NCBI GenBank assembly: GCA_022825135.1
Contig: JAJDYN010000040.1
Coordinates: forward strand, 62,001-126,000
Length of the DNA stretch: 64,000 nt
DNA from: Gemmatimonadota bacterium
GTDB lineage: Bacteria > Gemmatimonadota > Gemmatimonadetes > Longimicrobiales > Gaopeijiaceae
Direction of reading: 5' to 3'
A model generated the notes under the pieces. That model worked only from the letters and a program-made list of their open reading frames with translations, did no database searches and was not told where the DNA came from. Of this stretch, positions 51,563 through 62,014 are shown in pieces (position 1 is the first letter of the stretch; the number at the start of each line of letters is the position of its first letter). The translations under genes and the position numbers were made by a program.

Positions 51563-51894
51563 GGATCCGACTCCTTGTCGTTAGCTCTGGCGAGACGGGT
51601 GGTCTGCCCCGCGAAGCCGGCCCTGCCTCGGGCCGCGCCGCGGTCGACCTGTCAGAAAGGCAGATACCCCGGCTTCCAGGCGGTTCGCTCGCCTTCCATG
51701 TCAGACGAAATGCATGGTGTCGGGCCCACATGCACGAATCGGGCCTGACATAATGGCGGACTCCGCGTGCCGGGACTGCCATTCTGGCAGACCGGGTTTC
51801 GCACGCAGGGAGGCTGGCAGGCTCCGTTCGCTCCCTCTAGCTTGGCGCGGCACGCGCGTTTGCGCCAGCCGAACCGAGCCCCGGGAGTGACGAT
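51563..51894. other. Divergent promoter region between lon and the gamma-glutamyltransferase gene, with nested inverted repeats
   Basis: The 332-nt gap holds GACCTGTCAG (51646-51655), the 10-mer also found twice before the sigma gene. It also has a nested inverted repeat at 51699-51750 (TGTCAG/CTGACA outside, TGCATG/CATGCA inside, GGGCCC at the centre). A compact palindrome, CTGCCATTCTGGCAG, lies at 51776-51790. No convincing -35/-10 pair was found on either strand and no reading frame looks coding. Confidence 0.5.
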
Positions 51895-53499
51895 GTGTCC
51901 ACGCTCAGACCGGAATGGGCGGCCGTGACCGGACGATCCACCGTTTACGCGCCGAGGAGCGCCGCCGCCACCAGTCAGCCGCTCGCCAGCCGGGCGGCGA
52001 TCGCGGTGATGGAACGCGGCGGGAACGCCGTCGATGCGGCTGTCGCCGCCGCGGCGATGCTGAACGTGGTCGAGCCGCACATGACGGGGATGGGCGGCGA
52101 CATGTTCGCGTTGCTGTGGTCGGCGGAGGAGGGCCGGCTGGCTGGACTCGACTCGAGCGGACGGTCGGGGTCGGGCATGTCGCGCGAGGCGCTCGCGGCC
52201 GCGGGGCTGGAAGACGTGCCCGCGAGCGGGCCCGGATCGGTTACGGTGCCGGGCGCGGTCGCGGGGTGGGCGGCCCTGCTGGAGAGGTTCGGGACGATGA
52301 CCTTCGCGGAAGTGCTTGCGCCGGCCATCCGGGTGGCGGAGGAGGGCTTCCCGGTCACCCCCATCATCGCGGGTCAGTGGGCCGCCGCGGCCGACAAGCT
52401 GCGCGCCGACCCCGGGGCGGCAGCCACCTGTCTGGTCGGGGAGTGGCGCGGCCCGCACCCGGGGGAGTGGTTCCGGTCGCCGGAACTGGCCGCGAGCCTC
52501 CGCCTGGTCGCGGGCGGGGGGGCGGAGGCCTTCTACTCTGGCGCCCTGGGCCGGCGGCTGGTGGACGGGCTGGAGGAACTGGGCGGCTTCCTGACGCATG
52601 AGGACCTCGCCCGCCACGAGGCGCGCTGGGTGACGCCGCTTTCCACCGATTTCGCGGGGCACACCCTTTGGGAACTGCCGCCAGCCGGGCAGGGGATCGC
52701 CGCGCTCGAGATGCTTCGAATCCTCGAAGGGTTCGATCTCCGCATCATGGGTCACAACAGCCCGGCGTATCTGCATCATCTCATCGAGGCCAAGAAGCTG
52801 GCCTTCGCCGACCTCGCGGGCCATGTGGGCGATCCGGAGCATATGCGGATCCCGCCTCGGGCATTGCTCGCCGACGACCATGTGAACTCCCGCCGGGCGC
52901 TCCTGAACCCAAGGGAGGCCGCCGACCGGGTGGACCCGGGCGCTGTGGTCCCGGAGAGCGAGACCATCTACCTGTGCACGGCGGACGAGCACGGCAACAT
53001 GGTGTCGTTCATCAACAGCCTCTACGAGGGCTTCGGCTCCGGCGTGGTGATCCCGGGAACCGGCTTTGCGCTCCAGAACCGCGGCGCCTGCTTCACCTTC
53101 GAGGAGGGGCATCCGAACCAGGTCGCGCCCCGCAAGAAGCCGCTGCACACCATCATCCCGGCGTTCGTCACCCGCGGCGGGGAACCGTGGCTGGCGTTCG
53201 GTGTCATGGGCGGCTCGATGCAACCCCAGGGACACGTCCAGGTGCTGCTCAACCTCCTCGTCTTCGGCATGGACCTGCAGGCCGCCATCGAGGCCCCCCG
53301 CTTCCGCCACACGGCCGGACGGGACGTCGCGGTCGAGGGCATGAGCCGCGTGACCGGGGTCGCGCTCGCGCTCATGGGACATCACGTGATCGATCCGTCG
53401 CTCACGTCCTTCGGCGGAGGACAGGCGGTGATGCGCCTGGAGCGGGGTTGGGCGGCAGGGTCGGACCCGCGCAAGGACGGGATGGCGGTGGGGCGCTGA
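51895..53499 (+). CDS. Gamma-glutamyltransferase family protein
   Basis: A 534-residue Ntn-hydrolase precursor. PLASRAAIAVMERGGNAVDA with AAAAMLNVVEPHMTGMGGDM and GSVTVPGAVAGWAALLERFG are family blocks of the large subunit. The autoprocessing site and nucleophile lie in VVPESETIYLCTADEHGN (Thr after Glu), followed by FINSLYEGFGSGVVIPGTG and PLHTIIPAFVTRGG of the small subunit. It has no signal peptide, unlike classical periplasmic GGT, so it is probably cytosolic and may act on another gamma-glutamyl or acyl amide. The GTG start was chosen; its stop overlaps the Nudix ATG as TGATG. Confidence 0.9.
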   Translation: MSTLRPEWAAVTGRSTVYAPRSAAATSQPLASRAAIAVMERGGNAVDAAVAAAAMLNVVEPHMTGMGGDMFALLWSAEEGRLAGLDSSGRSGSGMSREALAAAGLEDVPASGPGSVTVPGAVAGWAALLERFGTMTFAEVLAPAIRVAEEGFPVTPIIAGQWAAAADKLRADPGAAATCLVGEWRGPHPGEWFRSPELAASLRLVAGGGAEAFYSGALGRRLVDGLEELGGFLTHEDLARHEARWVTPLSTDFAGHTLWELPPAGQGIAALEMLRILEGFDLRIMGHNSPAYLHHLIEAKKLAFADLAGHVGDPEHMRIPPRALLADDHVNSRRALLNPREAADRVDPGAVVPESETIYLCTADEHGNMVSFINSLYEGFGSGVVIPGTGFALQNRGACFTFEEGHPNQVAPRKKPLHTIIPAFVTRGGEPWLAFGVMGGSMQPQGHVQVLLNLLVFGMDLQAAIEAPRFRHTAGRDVAVEGMSRVTGVALALMGHHVIDPSLTSFGGGQAVMRLERGWAAGSDPRKDGMAVGR

Positions 53500-54299
53500 T
53501 GGACCGGTTTGAACGCCTTCCGCCCTCCGGCGTGACGCCTCGTCCCGCCGCAACCGTCGTGCTGCTGCGCGAGCACGTCTCGGGCTTCCAGCTCCTGCTG
53601 ATGCGGCGCAACCGCTCTGCGGGATTCGTGCCGGGCGCTTACGTCTTTCCCGGCGGGCGGGTGGATGCGCAGGATGCCGATCCCGTGCTCGTCTCCCGCC
53701 TGGAACGGCTCACGCCGGAGGCAGCGGCGGTTCGGCTCGGGCTGCCGGACGGGGATCCGCCCGCCATCGCGTACTATCTGGCTGCCGCGCGCGAAGCCTT
53801 CGAGGAGGCGGCGGTGCTGGTCGCACGGCCCGGGGGACGCTTTCTACCCGGCACGGTGGTGGGCCGCGCGCGCCTGGTCCTCCTGCGCGAGCACCTGCTG
53901 GCCGGCACTCTGGGATTCGCCGAGGTGCTGGACGACCTGGGGGTGGACGTCGACGGATGCGCCCTCGAGTACATCGCCCACTGGATCACCCCCGAGGCCG
54001 AGACCCGGCGCTACGACACCCGCTTCTTCGCGGCGCTGGCGCCCCCGGGGTCGCGCTCGGCTCCCGATCCGCGCGAGATGACCGATTCGCTCTGGCTCTC
54101 CCCCGGCGAGGCCCTCGACCGGCGCCGCGCAGGGCGGCTTCCGATGATATTCCCCACCATCCGCACGCTGGAACAGTTGAGCGCCTTCTCGACCGCGGAG
54201 GCGGTGCTGGCACACTACCGGACGCGCCACATCCCGGTCATCATGCCCGCGCTGGTGCGAACGGAGGCCGGGGTGAAGGTGAGCATCCTGGACGAATAG
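53499..54299 (+). CDS. Nudix hydrolase, NUDT7/NUDT19-like
   Basis: A 266-residue Nudix-fold protein. The N-terminal strand ATVVLLREHVSGFQLLLMRR and VPGAYVFPGGRVDAQDAD lead to a Nudix box split by an insertion of about 40 residues and completed by AAAREAFEEAAVLVAR (catalytic EAxEE). This split box is typical of the coenzyme A diphosphatase-related NUDT7/19 group, so acyl-CoA or CoA turnover is plausible. The C-terminal half is mostly helical (LLREHLLAGTLGFAEVLDDL, PTIRTLEQLSAFSTAEAVL). The ATG overlaps the previous stop (TGATG). The next gene is convergent. Confidence 0.85.
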   Translation: MDRFERLPPSGVTPRPAATVVLLREHVSGFQLLLMRRNRSAGFVPGAYVFPGGRVDAQDADPVLVSRLERLTPEAAAVRLGLPDGDPPAIAYYLAAAREAFEEAAVLVARPGGRFLPGTVVGRARLVLLREHLLAGTLGFAEVLDDLGVDVDGCALEYIAHWITPEAETRRYDTRFFAALAPPGSRSAPDPREMTDSLWLSPGEALDRRRAGRLPMIFPTIRTLEQLSAFSTAEAVLAHYRTRHIPVIMPALVRTEAGVKVSILDE

Positions 54300-54310
54300 A
54301 CAGCGCCGGA

Positions 54311-55531
54311 TCAGCGTCCGCCCGTCTCCAGGCGATGCACGCTGACGTACTCGACGCCCAGCTCATCCCGGTATACGCCCGCCACGAGACCGTCGCGGAT
54401 GGCGGTCACGGTCATTGCGCCCGGCGTCGCAACCACGCCAAGCCAGGTTCCTGCCGGGTCGAACAGGTCCCACGACGGCGGCTCGCGCGTCAGCAGATCG
54501 GCCATGAACCGCCGTGCCCACAGGTTTCCATCCCCGTCCGCGAGCAGCCGGTCAAACGCCGGCTCGTGCGCCGGAACCTCCATCTCGTCCCGCCATTGCC
54601 GCCACACCGCCTCGGGCCCCTGGCCGATCTCGACGAGACTCTCGATCACCCGCCCGACATCCGATTCCGACACCGGCTCCCGTGCGCGTGCGAGCCGGTA
54701 CCGGGCCACCAGCGAACCGTCGACATCGTGGACCGAAACCTGCGGATCCGGCCCGCCGGCCACCGCGAGGCGATCGCCCAGGGCCACCCGCAGCGGCCTC
54801 GGGCTGAACGGCACCGGCAGCATGGATTGGCCGGTCCAGAGCCATCGTTGGCCGAGGACCGTCGCCAGCCGCACATCCTCCTCCAGCACCGGATCGTAGC
54901 GTCCCAGCCGGACGCTGTCCGTCCATGTGGTGCCGGGCTCAGGCGCCTGCCTCACGACCGGAAAGGCAACCAGCCAGGCACCGTCGTCGAAAAGGCCGAA
55001 AGCCACCAGCGGGGATCCGTCCGGACCGGACCGGCGCTCGGTACCGAGCCGGTCTCCGTTCTGTCCGATGGTTGACACGCGAGAGAGCGCGCGGTCCCAG
55101 ATGAGGAACGCCCCGTCGCCGCGCCGTCCCAGGTAGCGCGGGCTGCGGAATTCTCCCGGCCCCTCGCCAGGTCCTCCGGTGCTCCACAGATGACGGCCCG
55201 CCGCGTCGTAGCGACGCACTTCGGCGGACCCGCCGTCCACCACGATGACCTCACCGCCGGCGAGCAGCGCGACATCGAGGATCCGGAAGAAGCTGAAGGA
55301 GGGATCGTCCCCGGCGTCGCCCAATCGGAATACGGGCTCGGGATCCACGCGCCACTCCGTCCCGGGCGGCCAAGCCGGGGCCCGGCTCTCCACGATCCGA
55401 ACGCCCGCGCCGTCGACCTCGACAACGGCGTCCGGTTCCCGTTGCGCGCAGGCCGTCGCGGCAACGAGCACGAGCACCGGCAAGAGCGCGAGGCGGAAGC
55501 GCGGGAGGGGGGACAACAGGCCTTCCTTCAC
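54311..55531 (-). CDS. Six-bladed beta-propeller lipoprotein (paralogue 3)
   Basis: A 406-residue exported lipoprotein (LALLPVLVLVAATAC, lipobox ATAC). It carries a divergent form of the family signature, VDGAGVRIVESRAPAWPPG, and propeller blades such as VIVVDGGSAEVRRYDAAGRH and STGGPGEGPGEFRSPRYLGR, which match 444-2582 and 29777-31006 in order but at much lower identity. There is no SUMF1 extension. It lies 5 nt beyond ETF-QO on the same strand and may share its transcript. Function unknown. Confidence 0.82.
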   Translation of the reverse strand: MKEGLLSPLPRFRLALLPVLVLVAATACAQREPDAVVEVDGAGVRIVESRAPAWPPGTEWRVDPEPVFRLGDAGDDPSFSFFRILDVALLAGGEVIVVDGGSAEVRRYDAAGRHLWSTGGPGEGPGEFRSPRYLGRRGDGAFLIWDRALSRVSTIGQNGDRLGTERRSGPDGSPLVAFGLFDDGAWLVAFPVVRQAPEPGTTWTDSVRLGRYDPVLEEDVRLATVLGQRWLWTGQSMLPVPFSPRPLRVALGDRLAVAGGPDPQVSVHDVDGSLVARYRLARAREPVSESDVGRVIESLVEIGQGPEAVWRQWRDEMEVPAHEPAFDRLLADGDGNLWARRFMADLLTREPPSWDLFDPAGTWLGVVATPGAMTVTAIRDGLVAGVYRDELGVEYVSVHRLETGGR

Positions 55532-55536
55532 GACAC

Positions 55537-57198
55537 CTACATCCTTCGATACGCCGGCCCGCTGCCCCCTTCTCTCGGCGTCCAGCGCGGCCCGAGCACG
55601 TCGGTTGCCTTGCAGTCCACGCAGTTGGGGGCATTCACGACCAGTGCGCCGTCTTCACCCTCCTCGTACACCCCGGCCGGGCACATGCGGGTGTAGAATG
55701 CGGCTCCCTCCGGGGGGACGTCGTCGCCGGCAAGCACATGGCTCGGGATGTCGTCGCGGGTCTGGTTCCCCGACTTGTACACCGCGTCGACCTTGGAGAA
55801 CGTGAGTTCGCCATCGGGCTTGAAGGCCGGGGCCGCGCCCCTCCGACGCTCTTCCTCGACGTCTTCCCCCACCGGGATGCGCGCCCCGGGAAAGGCGCCG
55901 CCCGTCACCGTCATGAGCCCCGCCCGGATGCCGCCCTCCCAGAAGCCCTTCTTGAAGGCGAGGCGCAGGTTGCGGGTGCGGCGCAGGTCCTTCATCACGT
56001 AGGAGTCGTCCAGGGCGCGGCTGAATCCAGCCAGGCCCTCGCCCTCGCCCTTGAGTTCGGCGAAGATGGCGTGGGCCGCGTAGATGCCCGACTGCATCGC
56101 GTAGTGGATGCCCTTGAGGGAGGGCACGTCCACGAGGCCGGCCGCGTCTCCGCAGACCAGCACGCCCTCCCCATGGCGGCGCTCCGGAACCGAATGGTAG
56201 CCCCCTTCGGGGATGGTCTTCGCGCCCCATTCCAGCATCTCGCCGCCCTCGAGCGTCGAGCGAAAGAGCGGGTGCAGCTTCATCCTCTGGAGAAGCTCGT
56301 GGACATCGAGCGAAGCGTCGCGATAGTCCAGCCCCACGACCAGCCCGAGCGCGACAAGGTCGTCGGCGAGCGGATACATGAAGCTGCCCCCGAAGGCATC
56401 GCGCGGGAGCGGCCATCCCAGGGTGTGCACGACGCGGTCCAGGGGCCGGCGGGTGCGCCAGAGCTCTTTCACCCCGAGGGCGTAGATCTGGGGGTTTGGC
56501 GAACCGATGCCCTCCCGTTCCAGCCAGGCCTGGGTGAGCGGGCCGCGGGTGCCTTCGGCGAGCACGGTGACCGTGGCCGAGATGTCCATGGGCGGCTGGT
56601 ATCCCGCGCCGGGCGCACCCTGCCGGTCGAGGCCGGCAGGCGTCGTGCGCACGCCCGCGACGCGCCGTCCATCAACGAGAAGCGAGTCGACGGGAAACCC
56701 CGGAAAGACGTTCACGCCCAATGCCTCCGCGCGCTCGCCCAGCCACCGCACCATCTCGCAGATCGAGCCCACGAAGTTGCCGTGGTTCCTCATCGTGGGC
56801 GGTGTCGGCAGCCGGAACGCGCGCGCGCCCGTCAGCAGGTAAACCGCCTCGCGGGAAACCGGGCCCGCGAAGGGGAAGTCGCCGTCCGGGATTTCGGGGA
56901 AGAGTTCCCGGAAGGCGCGCGGGTTGACCACGGCGCCCGACAGGCTGTGCTCGCCCAGCTCCCCGGCTTTCTCGAGCACGCCGATCTCGAGTTCGCCCAG
57001 ATCGCCCCCCGCCTCGCCGTCCGCCCGCGCCAGCTTCGCGAGCTGTATCGCGCCGGCGAGCCCGGCCGGGCCTCCGCCAACGAAGACCACGTCGAGGGGG
57101 ACCGCTTCGGCGTCCGGAGGTTCCTCCACGACGAAGCGCTCGACGGGGAGCGCGGGCTGCCAGACAGCCGGTCGCACGGACACCGGAAGTTGCGGCAT
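55537..57198 (-). CDS. Electron transfer flavoprotein-ubiquinone oxidoreductase
   Basis: A 553-residue membrane-associated flavo-iron-sulfur enzyme. The FAD site is VPLDVVFVGGGPAGLAGAIQ, followed by EKAGELGEHSLSGAVVNPRA. PEGGYHSVPERRHGEGVLVC with GDAAGLVDVPSLKGIHYAMQ is the second flavin motif and quinone-proximal region. The C-terminal cluster domain has TRMCPAGVYEE and VNAPNCVDCKATDVLGPRWT, which supply the [4Fe-4S] ligands. It oxidises reduced ETF and reduces quinone, linking acyl-CoA dehydrogenases (such as 25576-26757) to the quinone pool and on to ACIII. The etfAB genes are not in the window. Confidence 0.95.
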   Translation of the reverse strand: MPQLPVSVRPAVWQPALPVERFVVEEPPDAEAVPLDVVFVGGGPAGLAGAIQLAKLARADGEAGGDLGELEIGVLEKAGELGEHSLSGAVVNPRAFRELFPEIPDGDFPFAGPVSREAVYLLTGARAFRLPTPPTMRNHGNFVGSICEMVRWLGERAEALGVNVFPGFPVDSLLVDGRRVAGVRTTPAGLDRQGAPGAGYQPPMDISATVTVLAEGTRGPLTQAWLEREGIGSPNPQIYALGVKELWRTRRPLDRVVHTLGWPLPRDAFGGSFMYPLADDLVALGLVVGLDYRDASLDVHELLQRMKLHPLFRSTLEGGEMLEWGAKTIPEGGYHSVPERRHGEGVLVCGDAAGLVDVPSLKGIHYAMQSGIYAAHAIFAELKGEGEGLAGFSRALDDSYVMKDLRRTRNLRLAFKKGFWEGGIRAGLMTVTGGAFPGARIPVGEDVEEERRRGAAPAFKPDGELTFSKVDAVYKSGNQTRDDIPSHVLAGDDVPPEGAAFYTRMCPAGVYEEGEDGALVVNAPNCVDCKATDVLGPRWTPREGGSGPAYRRM

Positions 57199-57419
57199 GC
57201 GGACTCCTGAGCGGGCTGCCGGCCGCCGTTTGGGCGACGGGCGCCATGGATCGAGGCCGCCGTCCGGCCCGCAGGATCCGGGCCCGGAGAGCGGGGTAGT
57301 CTGTCGAGGCCGCAGCGCCGCCCGACCCCGGCCGGCCGGCCTCCCGAAGTGCTACATCCTAGCCAATCCCGCGCCGGTCGTCACGGCGTCGATCCGACCC
57401 CCCGCTCCCCACGACACAC

Positions 57420-58889
<1,470 letters not shown>

Positions 58890-58928
58890 GTCAATCAGGA
58901 AGAGCTGAGCCAAACCAGGAGAAGAACC

Positions 58929-59528
58929 ATGCGCTGTTCCACCCGTGTGTCCGTTCCCGCGCAGTCCATCGCAGCAACGAGCCTCCGGGGGCGGATGCTC
59001 CTCGCCCACGCCGTATTGACCCTCGCGGCGCTGGCGGCCCTGGCCGCTCCCGCGCGCGCTCAGGGCATTTCGGGTTTCGGCGGAGAGTTGCGCGGCCAGT
59101 TCGAGGGGTCGGCCGAGAAGCTGGTGGCGCTGGCCGAGGCGATGCCGGCGGAGTCGTACTCCTGGCAGCCCATGGAGGGGGTGTACACCGTGGCCGCCGC
59201 GTACATGCACGTCGCCCGCTACAACTACATGTATCCCGACATGTATCTGGGGGTCGACGCGCCCGCGGGAGTGAACTACGGCTCGCTCGAGGAGCGGGTG
59301 ACCACCAAGGACGAGGCCGTGCGCATCCTCACCGCGTCGATGGATCACGTGCGCGGCATCCTGGCATCGATGTCCGATGCCGACCTGGCGAAGAAGACGG
59401 AACTGTACGGGCGCGAAGTGGAGAGCTGGGCGGTGCTGCTGCAACTGATGACCCACATGAACGAGCACCTGGGCCAGGCGATCGCCTACGCCCGCATGAA
59501 CCGGGTCGTGCCGCCCTGGTCGCGATGA
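58929..59528 (+). CDS. Exported DinB-like protein
   Basis: A 199-residue protein with a long signal peptide (RMLLAHAVLTLAALAALAAP then ARAQG). The mature part is a DinB/YfiT-like four-helix bundle: LRGQFEGSAEKLVALAEAMP, a metal-ligand His in YTVAAAYMHVARYNY, and the C-terminal pair in LMTHMNEHLGQAIAYAR. DinB-fold proteins bind divalent metals and include thiol S-transferases; an exported member is less common. AGGAG lies about 8 nt before the ATG. It follows the AAA gene by 39 nt and is probably cotranscribed. Not to be confused with the Y-family polymerase called DinB. Confidence 0.85.
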   Translation: MRCSTRVSVPAQSIAATSLRGRMLLAHAVLTLAALAALAAPARAQGISGFGGELRGQFEGSAEKLVALAEAMPAESYSWQPMEGVYTVAAAYMHVARYNYMYPDMYLGVDAPAGVNYGSLEERVTTKDEAVRILTASMDHVRGILASMSDADLAKKTELYGREVESWAVLLQLMTHMNEHLGQAIAYARMNRVVPPWSR

Positions 59529-59580
59529 CCGACGCGACCCCTGTGTAGCCGTCGCGCCGGTGTCGGGAGCGGTGTGCTCC

Positions 59581-60597
59581 TCAGAAGCCTGCTGCCCGGG
59601 CGATGCGCTGCTGGGCGACCGGAAGGGGGAGGTCGGCGAGCTCTGACGGGGTGACCCAGCGGCCCGCCGCCTCCCCCCACTCCGCGGCCACCTCGACCCG
59701 CCGCGGCCGGTACACCGCGGTGAAGTGCGAGAACCGGTGGGTGACCGGGGGCAGTTCCGCGACCGCCGCCGCGGGCTCCGCGACCTTCATCGGTCGCCCA
59801 CCCCGGTCGGCGCCATCCGCCACCTCCACCGCCGGAAACTCCCACATCCCCCCCAGCAGCCCCTCGCGCGGGCGCCGCACCACCAGCGTCCTGCCCCGCG
59901 GCGAGACCGCGATCTGCACGTCCCAGGTCCGGGTGGGCACCGGGCGCCGCCTTCGCCTCAGCGGCCGCTCCGCCGCCGTGCCGGCCGCGCGCCCCCGGCA
60001 GCCCGCCGCCAGCGGGCATGCGCCGCACTTCGGCGACCGGGGCGTGCATACGGTGGCCCCCAGCTCCATCATCGCCTCGTTGAAGTCGCCGGGGCGAGCC
60101 GTGTCCATCAGGCCGGCCGCGCGGTCGCGCACCTCCGCGAGAGACGGATCGGGGAGGTCGAACAGCCGCGCCACCACGCGGCGCACGTTGCCGTCCACGG
60201 CCGGAACCGCCTCCCCGAAGGCAATGCTCGCCACCGCGGCGGCGGTGTACGGTCCGATTCCCGGCAGGGCCCGCAGGCCCGCGGCCGACGAGGGCAATAC
60301 ACCGCCATGCCCGTCCCGCACCTGCCGCGCACACCGGTGGGCATTGCGCGCCCGGGCGTAGTACCCCAGCCCCCGCCACAGCCGCAGCACCTCCTCCAGG
60401 TCGGCGCCGGCAAGAGCGCCCACATCCGGGAACCGCTCCATCCAGCGCCGGTAGTAGGGGACCACGGAGCCGGCTCGCGTCTGCTGCAGCATGACCTCGG
60501 AGATCCACACCGCGTAGGGGTCGCCGACGCCGCGCCAGGGAAGGTCTCGCTTGTGCGCGTCGAACCACGCGAGCAGTCTTTCGTGGATGGCTTCCAT
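59581..60597 (-). CDS. mutY: Adenine DNA glycosylase MutY
   Basis: A 338-residue base-excision glycosylase that removes A paired with 8-oxoG. KRDLPWRGVGDPYAVWISEV and MLQQTRAGSVVPYYRRWMER carry the catalytic Glu; GIGPYTAAAVASIAFGEAVP with AVDGNVRRVVARLF carries the helix-hairpin-helix and catalytic Asp. The [4Fe-4S] cluster motif is CTPRSPKCGACPLAAGC (C-x6-C-x2-C-x5-C). The C-terminal Nudix-like domain (TLVVRRPREGLLGGMWEFPA) recognises 8-oxoG. The ATG at 60597 begins the conserved N-terminus; an upstream in-frame GTG (60669) is possible. It is divergent from the VWA gene and embedded between AAA/DinB and VWA. Confidence 0.95.
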   Translation of the reverse strand: MEAIHERLLAWFDAHKRDLPWRGVGDPYAVWISEVMLQQTRAGSVVPYYRRWMERFPDVGALAGADLEEVLRLWRGLGYYARARNAHRCARQVRDGHGGVLPSSAAGLRALPGIGPYTAAAVASIAFGEAVPAVDGNVRRVVARLFDLPDPSLAEVRDRAAGLMDTARPGDFNEAMMELGATVCTPRSPKCGACPLAAGCRGRAAGTAAERPLRRRRRPVPTRTWDVQIAVSPRGRTLVVRRPREGLLGGMWEFPAVEVADGADRGGRPMKVAEPAAAVAELPPVTHRFSHFTAVYRPRRVEVAAEWGEAAGRWVTPSELADLPLPVAQQRIARAAGF

Positions 60598-60686
60598 TCT
60601 CCTGTCGATGGCTGGCCGCGCCGGCAGGGGCTCGAGATGACCGACCGGCGGGCGTGGTCGGACGCTCACTCCGCGAGGGCAGGGCG

Positions 60687-61973
60687 ATGCGCTTCACGAC
60701 CTACACAAAGTACCGGCCCGGCCTGTTCGACGCCCTGAACCTCGAGGCCCTGCTCGAGCACCTCACCGACTTCCTGATGGACGGCGGCTTTGCCGGCGGC
60801 CCGCACTTCCATCCCTACTGGGGATGGTCCGGGACCGAGGACACGAGTTCGTACGACGCCCTGCAGCGGGCGATCCTGGACGCCCTCATCGAGAGCGGGC
60901 AGTTTACCCCGGAGATGCTCGAGGAACTCCGCGGCGAGGGCGAGGGCGACGAGGAGGTCCAGCGCCGCATCGCCCAACTCATCGACGAAATCGTGCAGAA
61001 GCTGGTGGAGGAAGGCTACCTGACCCTCGAGGGCGGCAAGGCCATGCCGCCTGCGCAGGAAATGACCGGCCAGGGGCACATCGACGAGGCCAGGGACGCC
61101 GCCCGCAGCGTGAACTTCGGTCTCACGCGCAAGGGCATGGATTTCCTGGGATATCGCGCCCTGCGCAACCTGCTCTCGGCCAGCGGCACCTCCAGCTTCG
61201 GTTCCCACGAAACCCCCAAACTGGCCACCGGCGTCGAGGCCGACGCCGCGAGCCGCCCCTACGAGTACGGCGACGTCCTCAACCTCGACATTCCCGCCAC
61301 CCTCCGGAGCGCGATCGAGCGGGAAGGGCTGTCCATTCCCATCGAGCTCGACTACCAGGACCTCATGGTGCACCAGACCGAGTACCGGTCCTCCTGCGCC
61401 ACGGTGCTCATGCTCGACGTGTCGCACTCGATGATCCTCTACGGGGAGGACCGGTTCGGGCCCGCCAAGCAGGTCGCCCTGGCTCTGACCCACCTGATCC
61501 GCACGCAGTTTCCGGGCGACATCCTGAAGGTTGTGACCTTCGGCGACCGCGCGACGGAGATCCCGCTGTCGCAGTTGGCGCGGGCGCAGGTGGGGCCCTT
61601 CCACACCAACACCGCGGAAGGCCTCCTGATCGCGCGCCGCCTGCTCAAGGCGCAGAAGAAGGACATGATGCAGATCATCATGATCACCGACGGCAAGCCC
61701 TCCGCGGTGACCCTGCCCAACGGGCGCATCTACAAGAACTCGGGCGCGCCCGACGGCCTGATTCTGCGGAGGACGTTCCGCGAAGTGGCCGCGTGCCGGA
61801 ACGCGGGCATCCACATCAACACCTTCATGCTGGCCCGCGACCCCTACCTCGTGCGGTTCGTGCGCGAAGTGGCCGAGATTTCGCGCGGGAAAGCGTACTT
61901 CACGAGTTCGCTCACCCTGGGGCAGTACATCATGATGGACTTCCTCCGGCGCAAGCAGCGTCGGATCGCCTGA
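60687..61973 (+). CDS. VWA-domain protein, probable partner of the AAA+ ATPase
   Basis: A 428-residue cytosolic protein. The N-terminal half is helical and acidic (FTPEMLEELRGEGEGDEEVQ, RRIAQLIDEIVQKLVEEGYL). The C-terminal von Willebrand A domain has a complete MIDAS: ATVLMLDVSHSMILYGEDR (DxSxS), a Thr in FHTNTAEGLLIARR and an Asp in IIMITDGKPSAVTLP. Metal-dependent adhesion of this type is used by ChlD/BchD, CoxE and ViaA partners of MoxR-like ATPases, and such an ATPase is at 57420-58889. The start at 60687 (MRFTTYTKY) was preferred over the longer frame that runs into the mutY 5' region. Confidence 0.88.
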   Translation: MRFTTYTKYRPGLFDALNLEALLEHLTDFLMDGGFAGGPHFHPYWGWSGTEDTSSYDALQRAILDALIESGQFTPEMLEELRGEGEGDEEVQRRIAQLIDEIVQKLVEEGYLTLEGGKAMPPAQEMTGQGHIDEARDAARSVNFGLTRKGMDFLGYRALRNLLSASGTSSFGSHETPKLATGVEADAASRPYEYGDVLNLDIPATLRSAIEREGLSIPIELDYQDLMVHQTEYRSSCATVLMLDVSHSMILYGEDRFGPAKQVALALTHLIRTQFPGDILKVVTFGDRATEIPLSQLARAQVGPFHTNTAEGLLIARRLLKAQKKDMMQIIMITDGKPSAVTLPNGRIYKNSGAPDGLILRRTFREVAACRNAGIHINTFMLARDPYLVRFVREVAEISRGKAYFTSSLTLGQYIMMDFLRRKQRRIA

Positions 61974-62014
61974 CACAGCGGCTGGCGGCGTCGGACTTAG
62001 TCAAGTTGGTTTAG

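Noticed and set aside
52668-53498. Upstream extension of the Nudix frame inside the gamma-glutamyltransferase gene
   Set aside because: The Nudix protein begins at the TGATG junction (53499); upstream residues are shadow translation.
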